DNA of 32,730 nucleotides from an uncultured Prevotellaceae bacterium (GTDB taxonomy: Bacteria > Bacteroidota > Bacteroidia > Bacteroidales > Bacteroidaceae), in assembly GCA_902800245.1 (NCBI GenBank), contig CADCDY010000010.1, positions 1 to 32,730 on the forward strand, written 5' to 3'. Both the position numbers and the translations under genes were made by a program. This document shows, in pieces, positions 1 through 6,701 of this stretch (position 1 is the stretch's first letter; each line of letters begins with the position of its first letter). The notes under the pieces were generated by a model. The model had not been told where the DNA came from. It did no database searches and saw nothing but the letters and a program-made list of their open reading frames with translations.

Positions 1-713
1 ATACAACAGAGATGTTGGCTTCGGAAGACTCGACGGTCTTTGTGGCAGACTCCGCTATGGCTGCTTTGGATGCAGAATTGGGTGATCCTGATGCAGAGGT
101 GGCAGAAGAGGGTGGTGGACTCCACAAGCAGTTGAAACGGAAGTTTATCGAGGGCTCGGCAGCTTTTATGTCGTTGGTGGCCCTTGCGTTGGTGCTGGGA
201 CTGGCTTTCTGCATTGAGCGCATCATCTATCTGACGCTGTCGGAGGTTGATACCAGGAAACTGATGCGTGATGTGGATGCCAAGTTACAGCAGAACGACA
301 CGGAAGGGGCAAAGGACCTCTGTCGCAATACACGTGGCCCTGTGGCTTCCATCTGCTATCAAGGCTTGTTGCACGTCAAGGAACCCCTGGAACAGATTGA
401 CCGTCAGTTGACGAACTTTGGAACCGTGCAGATCTCGAAGATGGAGAAGGGCTGTACGTGGATTCGCCTGTTCATTGCCGTTGCCCCCTCGCTGGGATTC
501 TTAGGAACAGTGATTGGTATGGTGATGGCCTTCGATCGTATCCAGACGGCAGGTGACATCAGTCCGACGATTGTCGCTGCAGGTATGAAGGTGGCGCTGA
601 TTACCACCATCTTCGGTATCATCGTGGCTATCGTGCTGCAGTTCTTCTACAACTATATCCTCTCGAAGATTGAGGATTCAATAACCCAATTAAAGATGCG
701 CAACAATGGCTGA
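1..713 (+). CDS. exbB: ExbB/TolQ/MotA-family proton channel subunit, 5' end cut by window
   Basis: Inner-membrane subunit of an ExbB-ExbD type motor that uses the proton gradient to energise TonB-dependent outer-membrane transport or a related envelope task. The reading frame is open to the window edge; the first ATG is at 12, but an acidic Ala/Glu-rich stretch precedes the first membrane segment, so the true start is probably upstream. Counting from that ATG, membrane segments lie near residues 48-72, 147-171 and 187-213. The second and third carry the family pattern (APSLGFLGTVIGM, then a TTIFGIIVAIV-like stretch). The gene overlaps the next small ORF by 8 bases, and two exbD genes follow, which supports the assignment. 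Whether it serves TonB, gliding/secretion or another system cannot be told from this window. Confidence 0.9.
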   Translation, partial: TTEMLASEDSTVFVADSAMAALDAELGDPDAEVAEEGGGLHKQLKRKFIEGSAAFMSLVALALVLGLAFCIERIIYLTLSEVDTRKLMRDVDAKLQQNDTEGAKDLCRNTRGPVASICYQGLLHVKEPLEQIDRQLTNFGTVQISKMEKGCTWIRLFIAVAPSLGFLGTVIGMVMAFDRIQTAGDISPTIVAAGMKVALITTIFGIIVAIVLQFFYNYILSKIEDSITQLKMRNNG

Positions 714-834
714 AGCAGGTGGTTTTTTCTTGGCTGAAGTGATGCTTTGGCTGATGTATATCGTAGTGGGTGTGGCCATTGTGGCTACAATAGTCTCTGC
801 CGTGCGTTCCTATTGGCTGAACAATAAGAAGTGA
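706..834 (+). CDS. 42-residue single-pass membrane miniprotein between exbB and exbD
   Basis: A small ORF starts at an ATG that overlaps the exbB stop by 8 bases and ends with TGA at 832-834. The product begins MAEAGGFFLAEVMLW, has one hydrophobic segment at about residues 13-33 and ends with a basic tail (VRSYWLNNKK), which suggests a cytoplasmic C-terminus. I do not recognise a named family. The overlap with exbB, the position inside the exbB-exbD operon and the membrane-helix composition argue for a real, translationally coupled gene, possibly an accessory subunit of the channel. It is short enough to be missed by standard length cut-offs. A chance ORF is possible but less likely given the clean hydrophobic helix. 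Confidence 0.65.
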   Translation: MAEAGGFFLAEVMLWLMYIVVGVAIVATIVSAVRSYWLNNKK

Positions 835-891
835 GAGGTAAGAGGTAAGAGGTAAGAGGTAAGAGGTAAGAAGTAAGAGGTAGGTAGTAAG
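831..891 (+). repeat. Heptanucleotide tandem repeat (GTAAGAG) upstream of exbD
   Basis: Eight 7-base units based on GTAAGAG plus a partial unit, running from the stop codon of the small membrane ORF directly up to the ATG of the next gene. Units 2-5 are identical; the others differ by one or a few bases. The array fills the whole intergenic gap. A change in copy number would alter the distance between the two genes without touching either protein. Confidence 0.9.
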
Positions 892-1404
892 ATGTTCCGT
901 TGGAAACAGAAACACAGGGAGGTTCCTGAACTCAATACGACGTCGACAGCTGACATTTCGTTTATGCTGTTGGTGTTTTTCCTGGTCACTTCGTCGATGG
1001 ACAGTGACAAGGGATTGGGACGAACGCTCTCGCCTGTGGAGGAACAACAGGAACAGATGGACATCAACCGCAGCAATGTGTTGCAGATTCGTTTGGACGA
1101 AAACGATGTGCTGTATTGCGACGACAAGACGGTAACGCTGGCACAGTTGCAGCAACAGGTGGAGTCGTTTGTGGTTTCGCGACAGACTGACAGGTATATC
1201 CTTGCCGTACAGACCGACCGCAAAACCAGTTATGATGCCTATTTCGAGATGCAGAATGCGGTGGTGGCAGCCTATCGATCGTTGCGTGACAAGATGGCTC
1301 GTCAGAAGTATGGCTGTGCGTTCAACCAATGTACTGAGTCGCAGCAGGAGGCCATCAAACAGCGCTATCCACAACGCATTAGCGAGGGAATTGCGGAGAA
1401 TTGA
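892..1404 (+). CDS. exbD: ExbD/TolR-family proton channel subunit, first copy
   Basis: ExbD-type partner of the ExbB channel: one N-terminal membrane helix and a periplasmic domain. The product is 170 residues. The helix spans about residues 20-36 (ADISFMLLVFFLVTS), and Asp21 at its start matches the conserved proton-carrying Asp of the family. The preceding segment VPELNTTSTADI resembles the usual ExbD N-terminus. It is followed 20 bases later by a second exbD-like gene. Two different ExbD proteins after one ExbB is a common Bacteroidetes arrangement. The C-terminal half (about residues 85-160) is polar and less family-like. The start is the only ATG next to the upstream repeat, and no Shine-Dalgarno sequence is evident. 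Confidence 0.88.
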   Translation: MFRWKQKHREVPELNTTSTADISFMLLVFFLVTSSMDSDKGLGRTLSPVEEQQEQMDINRSNVLQIRLDENDVLYCDDKTVTLAQLQQQVESFVVSRQTDRYILAVQTDRKTSYDAYFEMQNAVVAAYRSLRDKMARQKYGCAFNQCTESQQEAIKQRYPQRISEGIAEN

Positions 1405-1426
1405 CAATTGATAATTGAGAATTGAT
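1399..1426 (+). repeat. Heptanucleotide repeat (AATTGAN) joining two exbD genes
   Basis: Four 7-base units of the form AATTGAN. The TGA stop of the first exbD lies inside the first unit, and the first bases of the second exbD ATG lie in the last unit. The same motif on the opposite strand (TCAATTN) forms the dnaJ-grpE spacer at 31731-31765. Confidence 0.88.
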
Positions 1427-1904
1427 GAGTAGGTTTCGCCCAACAGAGAATCGTGAGGTCCCAGGACTGAATCTGGCAGCAATGCCCGACCTGATTTTCA
1501 CGGTCCTGTTTTTCTTCATGATTGTCACTCACATGAGGGACGTGAAACCTAAGGTGCAATATCAGATTCCGCAAGGCTCGGAAATAGAAAAGGCACACCA
1601 GTCGGGTTTGGTGTATCTCTTTATTGGAAAGCGCGTTGACCAACATGGGAATGTGACCAGCGACGAGACATGCATCCAGGTGAACAAGCGCATAGTAGTA
1701 TTGTCTCAGTTGGGCGATGCTGTGCAAAGGGAACGTGACAGAATGCCTGAGGACGTGCGCCAGCATATGGTCGTTTCCATCCGTGCCGACAGGAACACCG
1801 AGATGGGCCTTATCAATGATGTAAAGCAAGAGCTGCGCAAGGTTGGGGCGCTGAACATCAACTATTCTGCGACGTTCTCACGTAATCCACAAAAGCATAA
1901 TTGA
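1425..1904 (+). CDS. exbD: ExbD/TolR-family proton channel subunit, second copy
   Basis: Second ExbD-like protein, 159 residues from the ATG at 1425; a TTG at 1422 would add one residue. The N-terminus VPGLNLAAMPDL leads into a membrane helix at about residues 21-37, with Asp22 in the position of the conserved proton-carrying Asp. The rest is a predicted periplasmic domain. The sequence differs clearly from the first ExbD, so this is not a recent duplication. It probably forms a mixed ExbB-ExbD1-ExbD2 complex. Its 3' end overlaps the 3' end of the convergent folA gene by 47 bases, and the last 15 or so residues are encoded in that shared stretch. Confidence 0.88.
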   Translation: MSRFRPTENREVPGLNLAAMPDLIFTVLFFFMIVTHMRDVKPKVQYQIPQGSEIEKAHQSGLVYLFIGKRVDQHGNVTSDETCIQVNKRIVVLSQLGDAVQRERDRMPEDVRQHMVVSIRADRNTEMGLINDVKQELRKVGALNINYSATFSRNPQKHN

Positions 1905-2349
1905 AGGCGTGCTTCTCGTCCTTCTCGTGCACTTCTTTCCGGGCTATCTGCCAGTCGCTGTAGTCTGGGAAGAAAGCGTCAGCCTCCTTTGGCGTGTCGT
2001 CAACCTCCGTCAGACACAGACGATCAGCAAAGGGTAACGCCTGTTCGTAGACGCGTGCTCCACCTATGATATAGATGTCCTCGTCAGGCTTGCAACTCTT
2101 CAGGGCTTTCTCCAACGAGGGATAAACGTCACAACCAGTAAGTTCTTTGGTTGTACGACTCAGTACCACGTTTCTGCGATTGGGCAGGGCACCTTTTGGC
2201 AACGATTCAAATGTCTTTCGTCCCATCACAATCGTATGGCCCGTTGTCAGCGCCTTGAAGCGTTTCAGGTCGTTGGGCAACCAGTAAATCAGTTTGTTCT
2301 CGAAACCAATGGCGCGATTCTTCGCCACCGCAGCAATTATACTAATCAT
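1858..2349 (-). CDS. folA: Dihydrofolate reductase
   Basis: Reduces dihydrofolate to tetrahydrofolate with NADPH, regenerating the cofactor oxidised by thymidylate synthase. The product is 163 residues, usual for the bacterial enzyme. It starts MISIIAAVAKNRAIGFENKL, has Asp27 in LPNDLKRFK (the substrate-protonating acidic residue), the NADPH-binding GRKTFES near residues 43-49 and IIGGARVYEQ near 94-103. The neighbour thyA makes the substrate of this enzyme and is transcribed just upstream on the same strand, so the two form a functional pair. The 3' end runs 47 bases into the convergent exbD. The gap to thyA is filled by an 8-base tandem repeat. Confidence 0.96.
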   Translation of the reverse strand: MISIIAAVAKNRAIGFENKLIYWLPNDLKRFKALTTGHTIVMGRKTFESLPKGALPNRRNVVLSRTTKELTGCDVYPSLEKALKSCKPDEDIYIIGGARVYEQALPFADRLCLTEVDDTPKEADAFFPDYSDWQIARKEVHEKDEKHAFNYAFVDYVRTSQNS

Positions 2350-2355
2350 TTTTTT

Positions 2356-2403
2356 CGTTATGTCGTTATGGCGTTATGTCGTAATCCCGTAATTCCGTTA
2401 TAC
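2356..2403 (+). repeat. Octanucleotide tandem repeat between folA and thyA
   Basis: Six 8-base units of the type CGTTATGT, with drift (CGTAATCC, CGTAATTC, CGTTATAC). They fill almost the whole gap between the two genes, and the last unit contains the thyA stop codon. It resembles the 7-base arrays elsewhere in the window but has a period of 8. Confidence 0.85.
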
Positions 2404-3192
2404 CGAAACTTCCGCTTTAATATGCGGATGTGGGTCGTAACCAACGAGCTCGAAGTCCTCGTAATGGAAGTCGAAGATGCTCTTGACGTCAGGATTAATC
2501 TTCATCGTGGGCAGGGGACGAGGCTCGCGCGTGAGCTGCAACTTGGCTTGTTCGATGTGGTTCAAGTAAAGGTGCGTGTCACCTGTCGTATGGATAAAGT
2601 CACCTGGTTTGAAACCAGTCACTTGCGCCATCATCTGCAACAACAACGCATACGAGGCAATGTTAAACGGCACGCCCAGGAACGTATCTGCTGAGCGCTG
2701 GTAGAGTTGCAACGACAGACGATCGCCTGCGACGTAGAACTGGAAAATGGTGTGACAAGGGGGCAATGCCATCTTGTTGACCTCAGCAACATTCCACGCG
2801 GAAACAATCATGCGACGCGAGTTGGGATTGGTTTTCAACTGGTCAACGACGTACTGAATCTGGTCAATCACACCTCCGTTGTAGTCAGGCCACGAACGCC
2901 ATTGGTGGCCATAGACAGGCCCCAGTTCGCCGTTCTCGTCAGCCCATTCATTCCAGATGCGCACACCGTGCTCCTGCAGGTACTTGACATTCGTGTCGCC
3001 ATTCAGGAACCAAAGCAGTTCGTAAATGATACTCTTCAGGTGCAGTTTCTTCGTTGTCAACAGGGGGAATCCGTCGTCGAGATTATAACGGCTCTGGGTG
3101 CCAAAAATGCTGATAGTACCTGTGCCTGTGCGGTCGCCCTTCTCTGTTCCTTCTGTGAGGATGCGGTTCAATATGTCTAAGTATTGTTTCAT
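2398..3192 (-). CDS. thyA: Thymidylate synthase
   Basis: Converts dUMP to dTMP using methylene-tetrahydrofolate and yields dihydrofolate for FolA. The product has 264 residues, the same length as the E. coli enzyme. Visible motifs are GDRTGTGT near 19-26, the catalytic Cys146 in [11 protein letters not shown], the [16 protein letters not shown] segment that binds dUMP and the C-terminal region ending IKAEVSV. The start codon overlaps the stop of the upstream rRNA methyltransferase gene in an ATGA arrangement (3189-3192), which implies translational coupling. folA follows downstream, giving the order methyltransferase-thyA-folA. Confidence 0.97.
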   Translation of the reverse strand: MKQYLDILNRILTEGTEKGDRTGTGTISIFGTQSRYNLDDGFPLLTTKKLHLKSIIYELLWFLNGDTNVKYLQEHGVRIWNEWADENGELGPVYGHQWRSWPDYNGGVIDQIQYVVDQLKTNPNSRRMIVSAWNVAEVNKMALPPCHTIFQFYVAGDRLSLQLYQRSADTFLGVPFNIASYALLLQMMAQVTGFKPGDFIHTTGDTHLYLNHIEQAKLQLTREPRPLPTMKINPDVKSIFDFHYEDFELVGYDPHPHIKAEVSV

Positions 3193-4421
3193 AATCGTTT
3201 AAGTATGGGTTCGTAATCGTTGGGTATATGTGTCGTTTTGATTTTCCATTCTTTGGGGTAGAGGTTGTTGGCGCGCGTGCCGATGTTTTTGGCAGGTCCA
3301 AGGAGGAAGCCGTGGAAGGCGACGTTGACTAATCCGCGTGGTGTGTCTTCGGGCAGTACGAGTGCTTCGTGGCGCAAATAGGCCATTGCCTGCTGATAGC
3401 TTAGCTCGACCTGAGGACCGTCTACGTGCAGAGGAATTGTTCCCAGCGTGGGAATGGATTGTTCCCTCCGTGGGAATCTTTTGTTCCCAGCGTGGGAATT
3501 TTCAGCTTGCTCCGTGGGGACTGACGGCCCGCTTCCTTTGCGTAGAACACAAACAAAGAGCCCTTCACTCCACGAGACGCCAGGAATGAAACGATAGACG
3601 GGTTCGTGGAATCCTTCGAGCAGAGAATTTGTGATGCGCCACTCTGGTTTCGTATTGATATCCAACACTTTGGCGTCTTTGAATAAATCTAACATCCAAC
3701 GGATGTTCTCCTCGTTTTCCTTTGTATTAAAGGTACACGTACTATATATTAACAGGCCTCCGTCGTTCAGACAAGCCCACGCATCTGTGACGATATCACG
3801 TTGCAGTTGCCAGCACTTTTCTACCTGTTGGGGACTCCATTCGCGGATGGTGGCTTCGTCCTTGCGGAACATGCCCTCGCCAGAGCAAGGGACGTCGCAG
3901 AGGATAACGTCGAAGCGGTGCTTCGACTTACGATAAACCTCAGGGTAGACGTTGGTGACGTAGTGGTTTGCGTAGCCCCATTTGGTTACGTTTTCCAACA
4001 GGATATTGGCACGATTGCGGATGGGCTCGTTGGAATAGAGCACGCAGTCGTCAGGCAATGCCGCACGGAGTAGGGTAGACTTGCCACCAGGTGCGGCACA
4101 CATATCGAGTGCTGTCAGTTTTGGACTGACAACCACTTGCTTCAATACTTCGTCGAGGAACATCGATGCGGCCTCCTGCACGTAATAACAACCAGCGTGA
4201 AACAGCGGGTCGAAGGTGAAGTTTGGGCGTTGCTTCAGGTAATAGGCATTCCTGCACCAGGGCACAGGCTCAGCATCATCCATCTGCCATTGGCCCGCTT
4301 CTATCTTCTTTGGGTTCAGTCGAATGCTCACAGGAGGTTCCTCCTCGAACGATTTCAGGTATCGTCCGAAGCGCTCCTCGCCCATCAATTGGCGCGTGTA
4401 TTCTTGCCATTTCGTTTGCAA
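3189..4421 (-). CDS. RsmF-like rRNA m5C methyltransferase
   Basis: SAM-dependent RNA cytosine-5 methyltransferase of the NOL1/NOP2/Sun type, with the layout of RsmF-like enzymes. From the TTG at 4421, the SAM loop DMCAAPGGK is at residues 106-114, the motif IV Cys179 in DVPCSGEG releases product, and the motif VI nucleophile is Cys229 in YSTCTFN. A C-terminal domain typical of RsmF follows from about residue 335. The linker at 308-330 is encoded by three copies of a palindromic repeat. Start choice is unsettled. The segment [10 protein letters not shown] just after the TTG looks like the family N-terminus, but the TTG lies inside a possible minus-strand -7 element. The next in-frame ATG is at 4385 and would give 398 residues. 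thyA overlaps its stop codon. Confidence 0.9.
   Translation of the reverse strand: MQTKWQEYTRQLMGEERFGRYLKSFEEEPPVSIRLNPKKIEAGQWQMDDAEPVPWCRNAYYLKQRPNFTFDPLFHAGCYYVQEAASMFLDEVLKQVVVSPKLTALDMCAAPGGKSTLLRAALPDDCVLYSNEPIRNRANILLENVTKWGYANHYVTNVYPEVYRKSKHRFDVILCDVPCSGEGMFRKDEATIREWSPQQVEKCWQLQRDIVTDAWACLNDGGLLIYSTCTFNTKENEENIRWMLDLFKDAKVLDINTKPEWRITNSLLEGFHEPVYRFIPGVSWSEGLFVCVLRKGSGPSVPTEQAENSHAGNKRFPRREQSIPTLGTIPLHVDGPQVELSYQQAMAYLRHEALVLPEDTPRGLVNVAFHGFLLGPAKNIGTRANNLYPKEWKIKTTHIPNDYEPILKRL
3436..3520. repeat. 22-base-spaced palindromic repeats inside the rRNA methyltransferase gene
   Basis: Three near-identical units, TTGTTCCC(A/T)(G/C)CGTGGGAA, at 3436-3455, 3458-3477 and 3480-3500, followed by a decayed fourth at about 3506-3520. 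Each has TTCCC and GGGAA arms around a 5-base centre. The spacing is 22 bases, so successive copies are read in different frames, giving NSHAGN, RFPRRE and IPTLGT in the protein. None of the frames used contains a stop. Confidence 0.9.
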
Positions 4422-4446
4422 AGATACAATTTTTTTCGTACCTTTG
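4415..4446 (+). promoter_or_regulatory. Bacteroidetes-type promoter for the GIN-domain operon
   Basis: TTTG at 4415-4418, 20 bases, then TACCTTTG at 4439-4446. This fits the Bacteroidetes -33 TTTG and -7 TAnnTTTG pattern with the usual spacing. Transcription would start near 4452 and leave a leader of about 55 bases before the ATG at 4506. Confidence 0.75.
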
Positions 4447-4450
4447 CAAC
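4419..4450 (-). promoter_or_regulatory. Possible divergent promoter interlocked with the plus-strand one
   Basis: Read on the minus strand, GTTG (4450-4447), 20 bases, then TATCTTTG (4426-4419). It uses the same DNA as the plus-strand promoter, each -33 overlapping or abutting the other's -7. If real, the minus transcript starts near 4412, downstream of the TTG start proposed for the methyltransferase, which would favour the ATG at 4385. Confidence 0.45.
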
Positions 4451-4505
4451 TAATTGCAGATTTATTACGTCTAACGGATAAAAAGAAACAAAAAAAGACG
4501 CAGTT

Positions 4506-5213
4506 ATGAAAAAGATTTTATTATTGTCAGTTGTGGTTCTGGGGATGCTGACATCCTGTTCATGTCACGGTTTGAAGGTACATTACTCCAAAACCGATCC
4601 GCACGGAATGCAGGATCGCGATTTGAAGGGCTTTGAGCGCATTGAACAGCTGGGTTCGTTAGACGTAAAGTATGCTCAGGCCGACTCGTTCTCTGTACGT
4701 GTTGAGGCTCCCGTAAAGGTTCTCGACGACGTAGAGACCTATGTGACTGGCAACAAGCTGGTGGTTAGGATGAAGGGTGAAGGTAAGTTGCTTAACTTAG
4801 GCGTGTCTGACGCTGACGGCGTTACGGTCTTTGTAAACTCTCCCGATTTCCTCGGTATTGAACTGAAAGGCTCTGGCGACTTCGAGGGTAACGGTCTCGT
4901 GGATACCGACAATCTCGATATTACGCTGAGCGGTTCTGGTGACATTAGGTTCGACGACATCATTTGCGACCGCGTCAATGTGTCGCTGGTGGGCTCTGGC
5001 GACGTGGACGTGAAACACGTAAAGACCCAGTGGGCTGGCGCGCAGGTCGTTGGTTCTGGCGATATCAAGATGAGACTTGACGACAGCGGTACCGTGGATG
5101 CCAACGTGATAGGCTCTGGCGACATCACGCTCTCGGGCAACGTCAAGGACTATAAGTATAATGTACGCGGATCTGGCGATATGAACATCTCTGGTCTGAC
5201 TGTTGGAAAGTAA
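4506..5213 (+). CDS. GIN-domain (DUF2807) lipoprotein
   Basis: Exported lipoprotein of 235 residues. The signal peptide ends in LTSC with lipidated Cys18. The body is a DUF2807/GIN domain (putative auto-transporter adhesin, head GIN type): an N-terminal sheet region, then a beta-helix-like part in which GSGD turns recur six times (KGSGDFEG, SGSGDIRF, VGSGDVDV, VGSGDIKM, IGSGDITL, RGSGDMNI), one per predicted coil. Function is unproven in this family. The genes that follow (DUF6249, PspC, ECF sigma factor) suggest an envelope-sensing role more than adhesion, which is inference. It is first in its operon and preceded by a clear promoter. Confidence 0.85.
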   Translation: MKKILLLSVVVLGMLTSCSCHGLKVHYSKTDPHGMQDRDLKGFERIEQLGSLDVKYAQADSFSVRVEAPVKVLDDVETYVTGNKLVVRMKGEGKLLNLGVSDADGVTVFVNSPDFLGIELKGSGDFEGNGLVDTDNLDITLSGSGDIRFDDIICDRVNVSLVGSGDVDVKHVKTQWAGAQVVGSGDIKMRLDDSGTVDANVIGSGDITLSGNVKDYKYNVRGSGDMNISGLTVGK

Positions 5214-5240
5214 AACGATAAATACCAAAACAAAACGAAT

Positions 5241-5945
5241 ATGAAAAAGGTTCTAATAACATTAACAACGCTGTTGACGCTCGGAATGGGCGCACAGGTA
5301 GCTGCTCAGAAGCACCGTCACACACCACAGAGCGAACTGGTGGATTCGACGAGCAAGGATGCTGTAGAGGTTTATTCCGATACGACGAGTACGGATACGG
5401 CAACAGCGACATCATCAGTCACGAAACATAAGGGTACGGTTACCGTCACTTATCCGACCTCTCCCTGGAGTAGCAATTCGACGACCTATGAGGTTGACGA
5501 CGAAGACTTTGGAAGCATGGTGCACCACGTGTTCAGTAATATGGATGCTAAAGACGTAACAGGCATGTTCTTCGTGCTGGGTGTTCTGCTCATCCTTTTC
5601 GTACTGGCTCCCGTACTGATTATCATCGTGCTGTTCTACTTCATCAACAAGAACCGCAAGCAGAAGATGAAGCTCGCACAGATGGCTATGCAGCAGGGAC
5701 AGCCCATTCCCGACCAGCTGTTGGAAGACAAGCCGATAGACAGTGACAATGAATATCAGAAGGGAATGCGTCAGTGTTTCGTAGGCGTGGGCTTGATGAT
5801 CTTCCTGGGCTATGCAGCCGGACAAGTTGGCTTTGGCATTGGCGCATTGGTGTTCTGCATCGGACTGGGTAAGGTGTTTGCCTCGCGTACGGCTCGCAGA
5901 AACAACAACAGAGATTTATACAATAACGATAACAACAACATTTAA
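5241..5945 (+). CDS. Putative DUF6249-type membrane protein with signal peptide
   Basis: Protein of 234 residues with a signal peptide (MKKVLITLTTLLTLGMGAQ, probable cleavage near residue 23), a Ser/Thr-rich periplasmic segment to about residue 105, a strong membrane helix at about 109-135, a cytoplasmic basic loop (KNRKQKMK, then a Gln-rich part) and two more hydrophobic segments at about 178-195 and 197-213. The tail is Asn-rich (DLYNNDNNNI). The pattern resembles DUF6249 proteins of Bacteroidetes, but that name is from memory. It sits 27 bases after the GIN lipoprotein gene and 12 bases before pspC, so it is part of the same operon. The exact function is unknown. Confidence 0.75.
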   Translation: MKKVLITLTTLLTLGMGAQVAAQKHRHTPQSELVDSTSKDAVEVYSDTTSTDTATATSSVTKHKGTVTVTYPTSPWSSNSTTYEVDDEDFGSMVHHVFSNMDAKDVTGMFFVLGVLLILFVLAPVLIIIVLFYFINKNRKQKMKLAQMAMQQGQPIPDQLLEDKPIDSDNEYQKGMRQCFVGVGLMIFLGYAAGQVGFGIGALVFCIGLGKVFASRTARRNNNRDLYNNDNNNI

Positions 5946-5957
5946 ACGATAGAGATT

Positions 5958-6158
5958 ATGACTAAGAAACTACAACGCAGCAACGACCGCGTATTAGGCG
6001 GTGTCTGCGCAGGATTTGCAGAGTATATGGATTTCGACCCGGTTGCAGTACGTTTGGGTTACGCCGCTTTGACGCTGTTCACAGCCTTCGCAGGCATTCC
6101 CTTCTACATCGTAGCGTGGATTATCATTCCTGAGAAAAATGCTTTGATGAATCAGTAA
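5958..6158 (+). CDS. PspC-domain protein
   Basis: A 66-residue protein that is essentially one PspC domain. The N-terminal half has the typical RSNDRVLGGVCAGFAEYMDFDPVAVRL signature features (LGGVCAG near 13-19, DP near 27-28), followed by a membrane helix at about 35-58 and the ending WIIIPEKN. PspC proteins sit in the inner membrane and act in envelope-stress responses in enterobacteria; in Bacteroidetes the role is not defined. The sigma-factor gene starts at the very next base after its stop, so the two are probably translationally coupled. Confidence 0.9.
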   Translation: MTKKLQRSNDRVLGGVCAGFAEYMDFDPVAVRLGYAALTLFTAFAGIPFYIVAWIIIPEKNALMNQ

Positions 6159-6701
6159 ATGGCTTCCCTCACTGACATCTCCCTCGTTGCGCAGGTGGCT
6201 ATATCGGGCAATCGACGGGCTTTCGACGAGCTCGTGCGCCGGTATCAGTCACCCGTTCGCAGGTTTTTCCTGCATCAGACGTTGGGTGATAGTCAGTTGA
6301 GTGACGACCTGGCTCAGGACACGTTCCTCAAGGCGTATACGAATATCGCTTCCTTCCGTGGTCTGGCCTCGTTCCAGACGTGGATCATGCGCATAGCTTA
6401 CAACGTGTTTTACGACTATACGCGCAAACGGCAGTTAGCGGTTAGCGATTGGCAATTAGCAGAAAGCCAACAGCCAACAGCCAATAGCCAACAGCCATTA
6501 AAGATGGACCTCTACGCAGCTTTGGCGCTATTAAAACCTGACGAACGCACATGTATCACCCTGCAACTCATTGACGGATACGACATTGCAGGTATTGCCA
6601 AGATTACAGGCCTCAAAGATGGCACGGTGAAGTCACACCTGTCCAGAGGCAAAGAGAAATTAGCTAACTATTTAAGAAAGAATGGATATGATGGAAGATA
6701 A
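6159..6701 (+). CDS. ECF-type RNA polymerase sigma factor
   Basis: Sigma-70 family protein of ECF layout, 180 residues. Region 2 runs from about residue 20 to 90 (FDELVRRYQSPVRRFF; DLAQDTFLKAYTNI; FQTWIMRIAYNVFYDY), and region 4 from about 125 to 175 (LKPDERTCITLQLIDGYDIAGIAKI and the recognition helix TVKSHLSRGKEKL). The linker, residues 92-113, is Gln/Ala/Ser-rich and is encoded by nine 7-base repeat units. Such linkers vary in ECF factors, so function is probably kept. The start follows the pspC stop without a gap, and the next gene overlaps its 3' end by 20 bases and is a plausible anti-sigma. Confidence 0.92.
   Translation: MASLTDISLVAQVAISGNRRAFDELVRRYQSPVRRFFLHQTLGDSQLSDDLAQDTFLKAYTNIASFRGLASFQTWIMRIAYNVFYDYTRKRQLAVSDWQLAESQQPTANSQQPLKMDLYAALALLKPDERTCITLQLIDGYDIAGIAKITGLKDGTVKSHLSRGKEKLANYLRKNGYDGR
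6434..6496 (+). repeat. Nine heptanucleotide units inside the sigma-factor linker
   Basis: Sixty-three bases, nine units of 7: GTTAGCG twice, ATTGGCA, ATTAGCA, GAAAGCC, then AACAGCC/AATAGCC four times. Because 63 divides by both 7 and 3, the reading frame is kept. It encodes the stretch between sigma regions 2 and 4. The AACAGCC units recur on the same strand at 9025-9059. Confidence 0.92.

Noticed and set aside
831-891. CRISPR-like array
   Set aside because: Units are 7 bases without spacers; no cas gene is present.
628-1482. A 284-codon open frame on the minus strand opposite exbD1
   Set aside because: It is antisense to a clear exbD gene, and its Leu/Thr-Ser-Tyr repeats are just the reverse reading of the GTAAGAG array. 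No protein family features.
3189-4421. The methyltransferase as a pseudogene because of the odd linker
   Set aside because: Frame is intact through three repeat copies; both catalytic Cys and the C-terminal domain are present.
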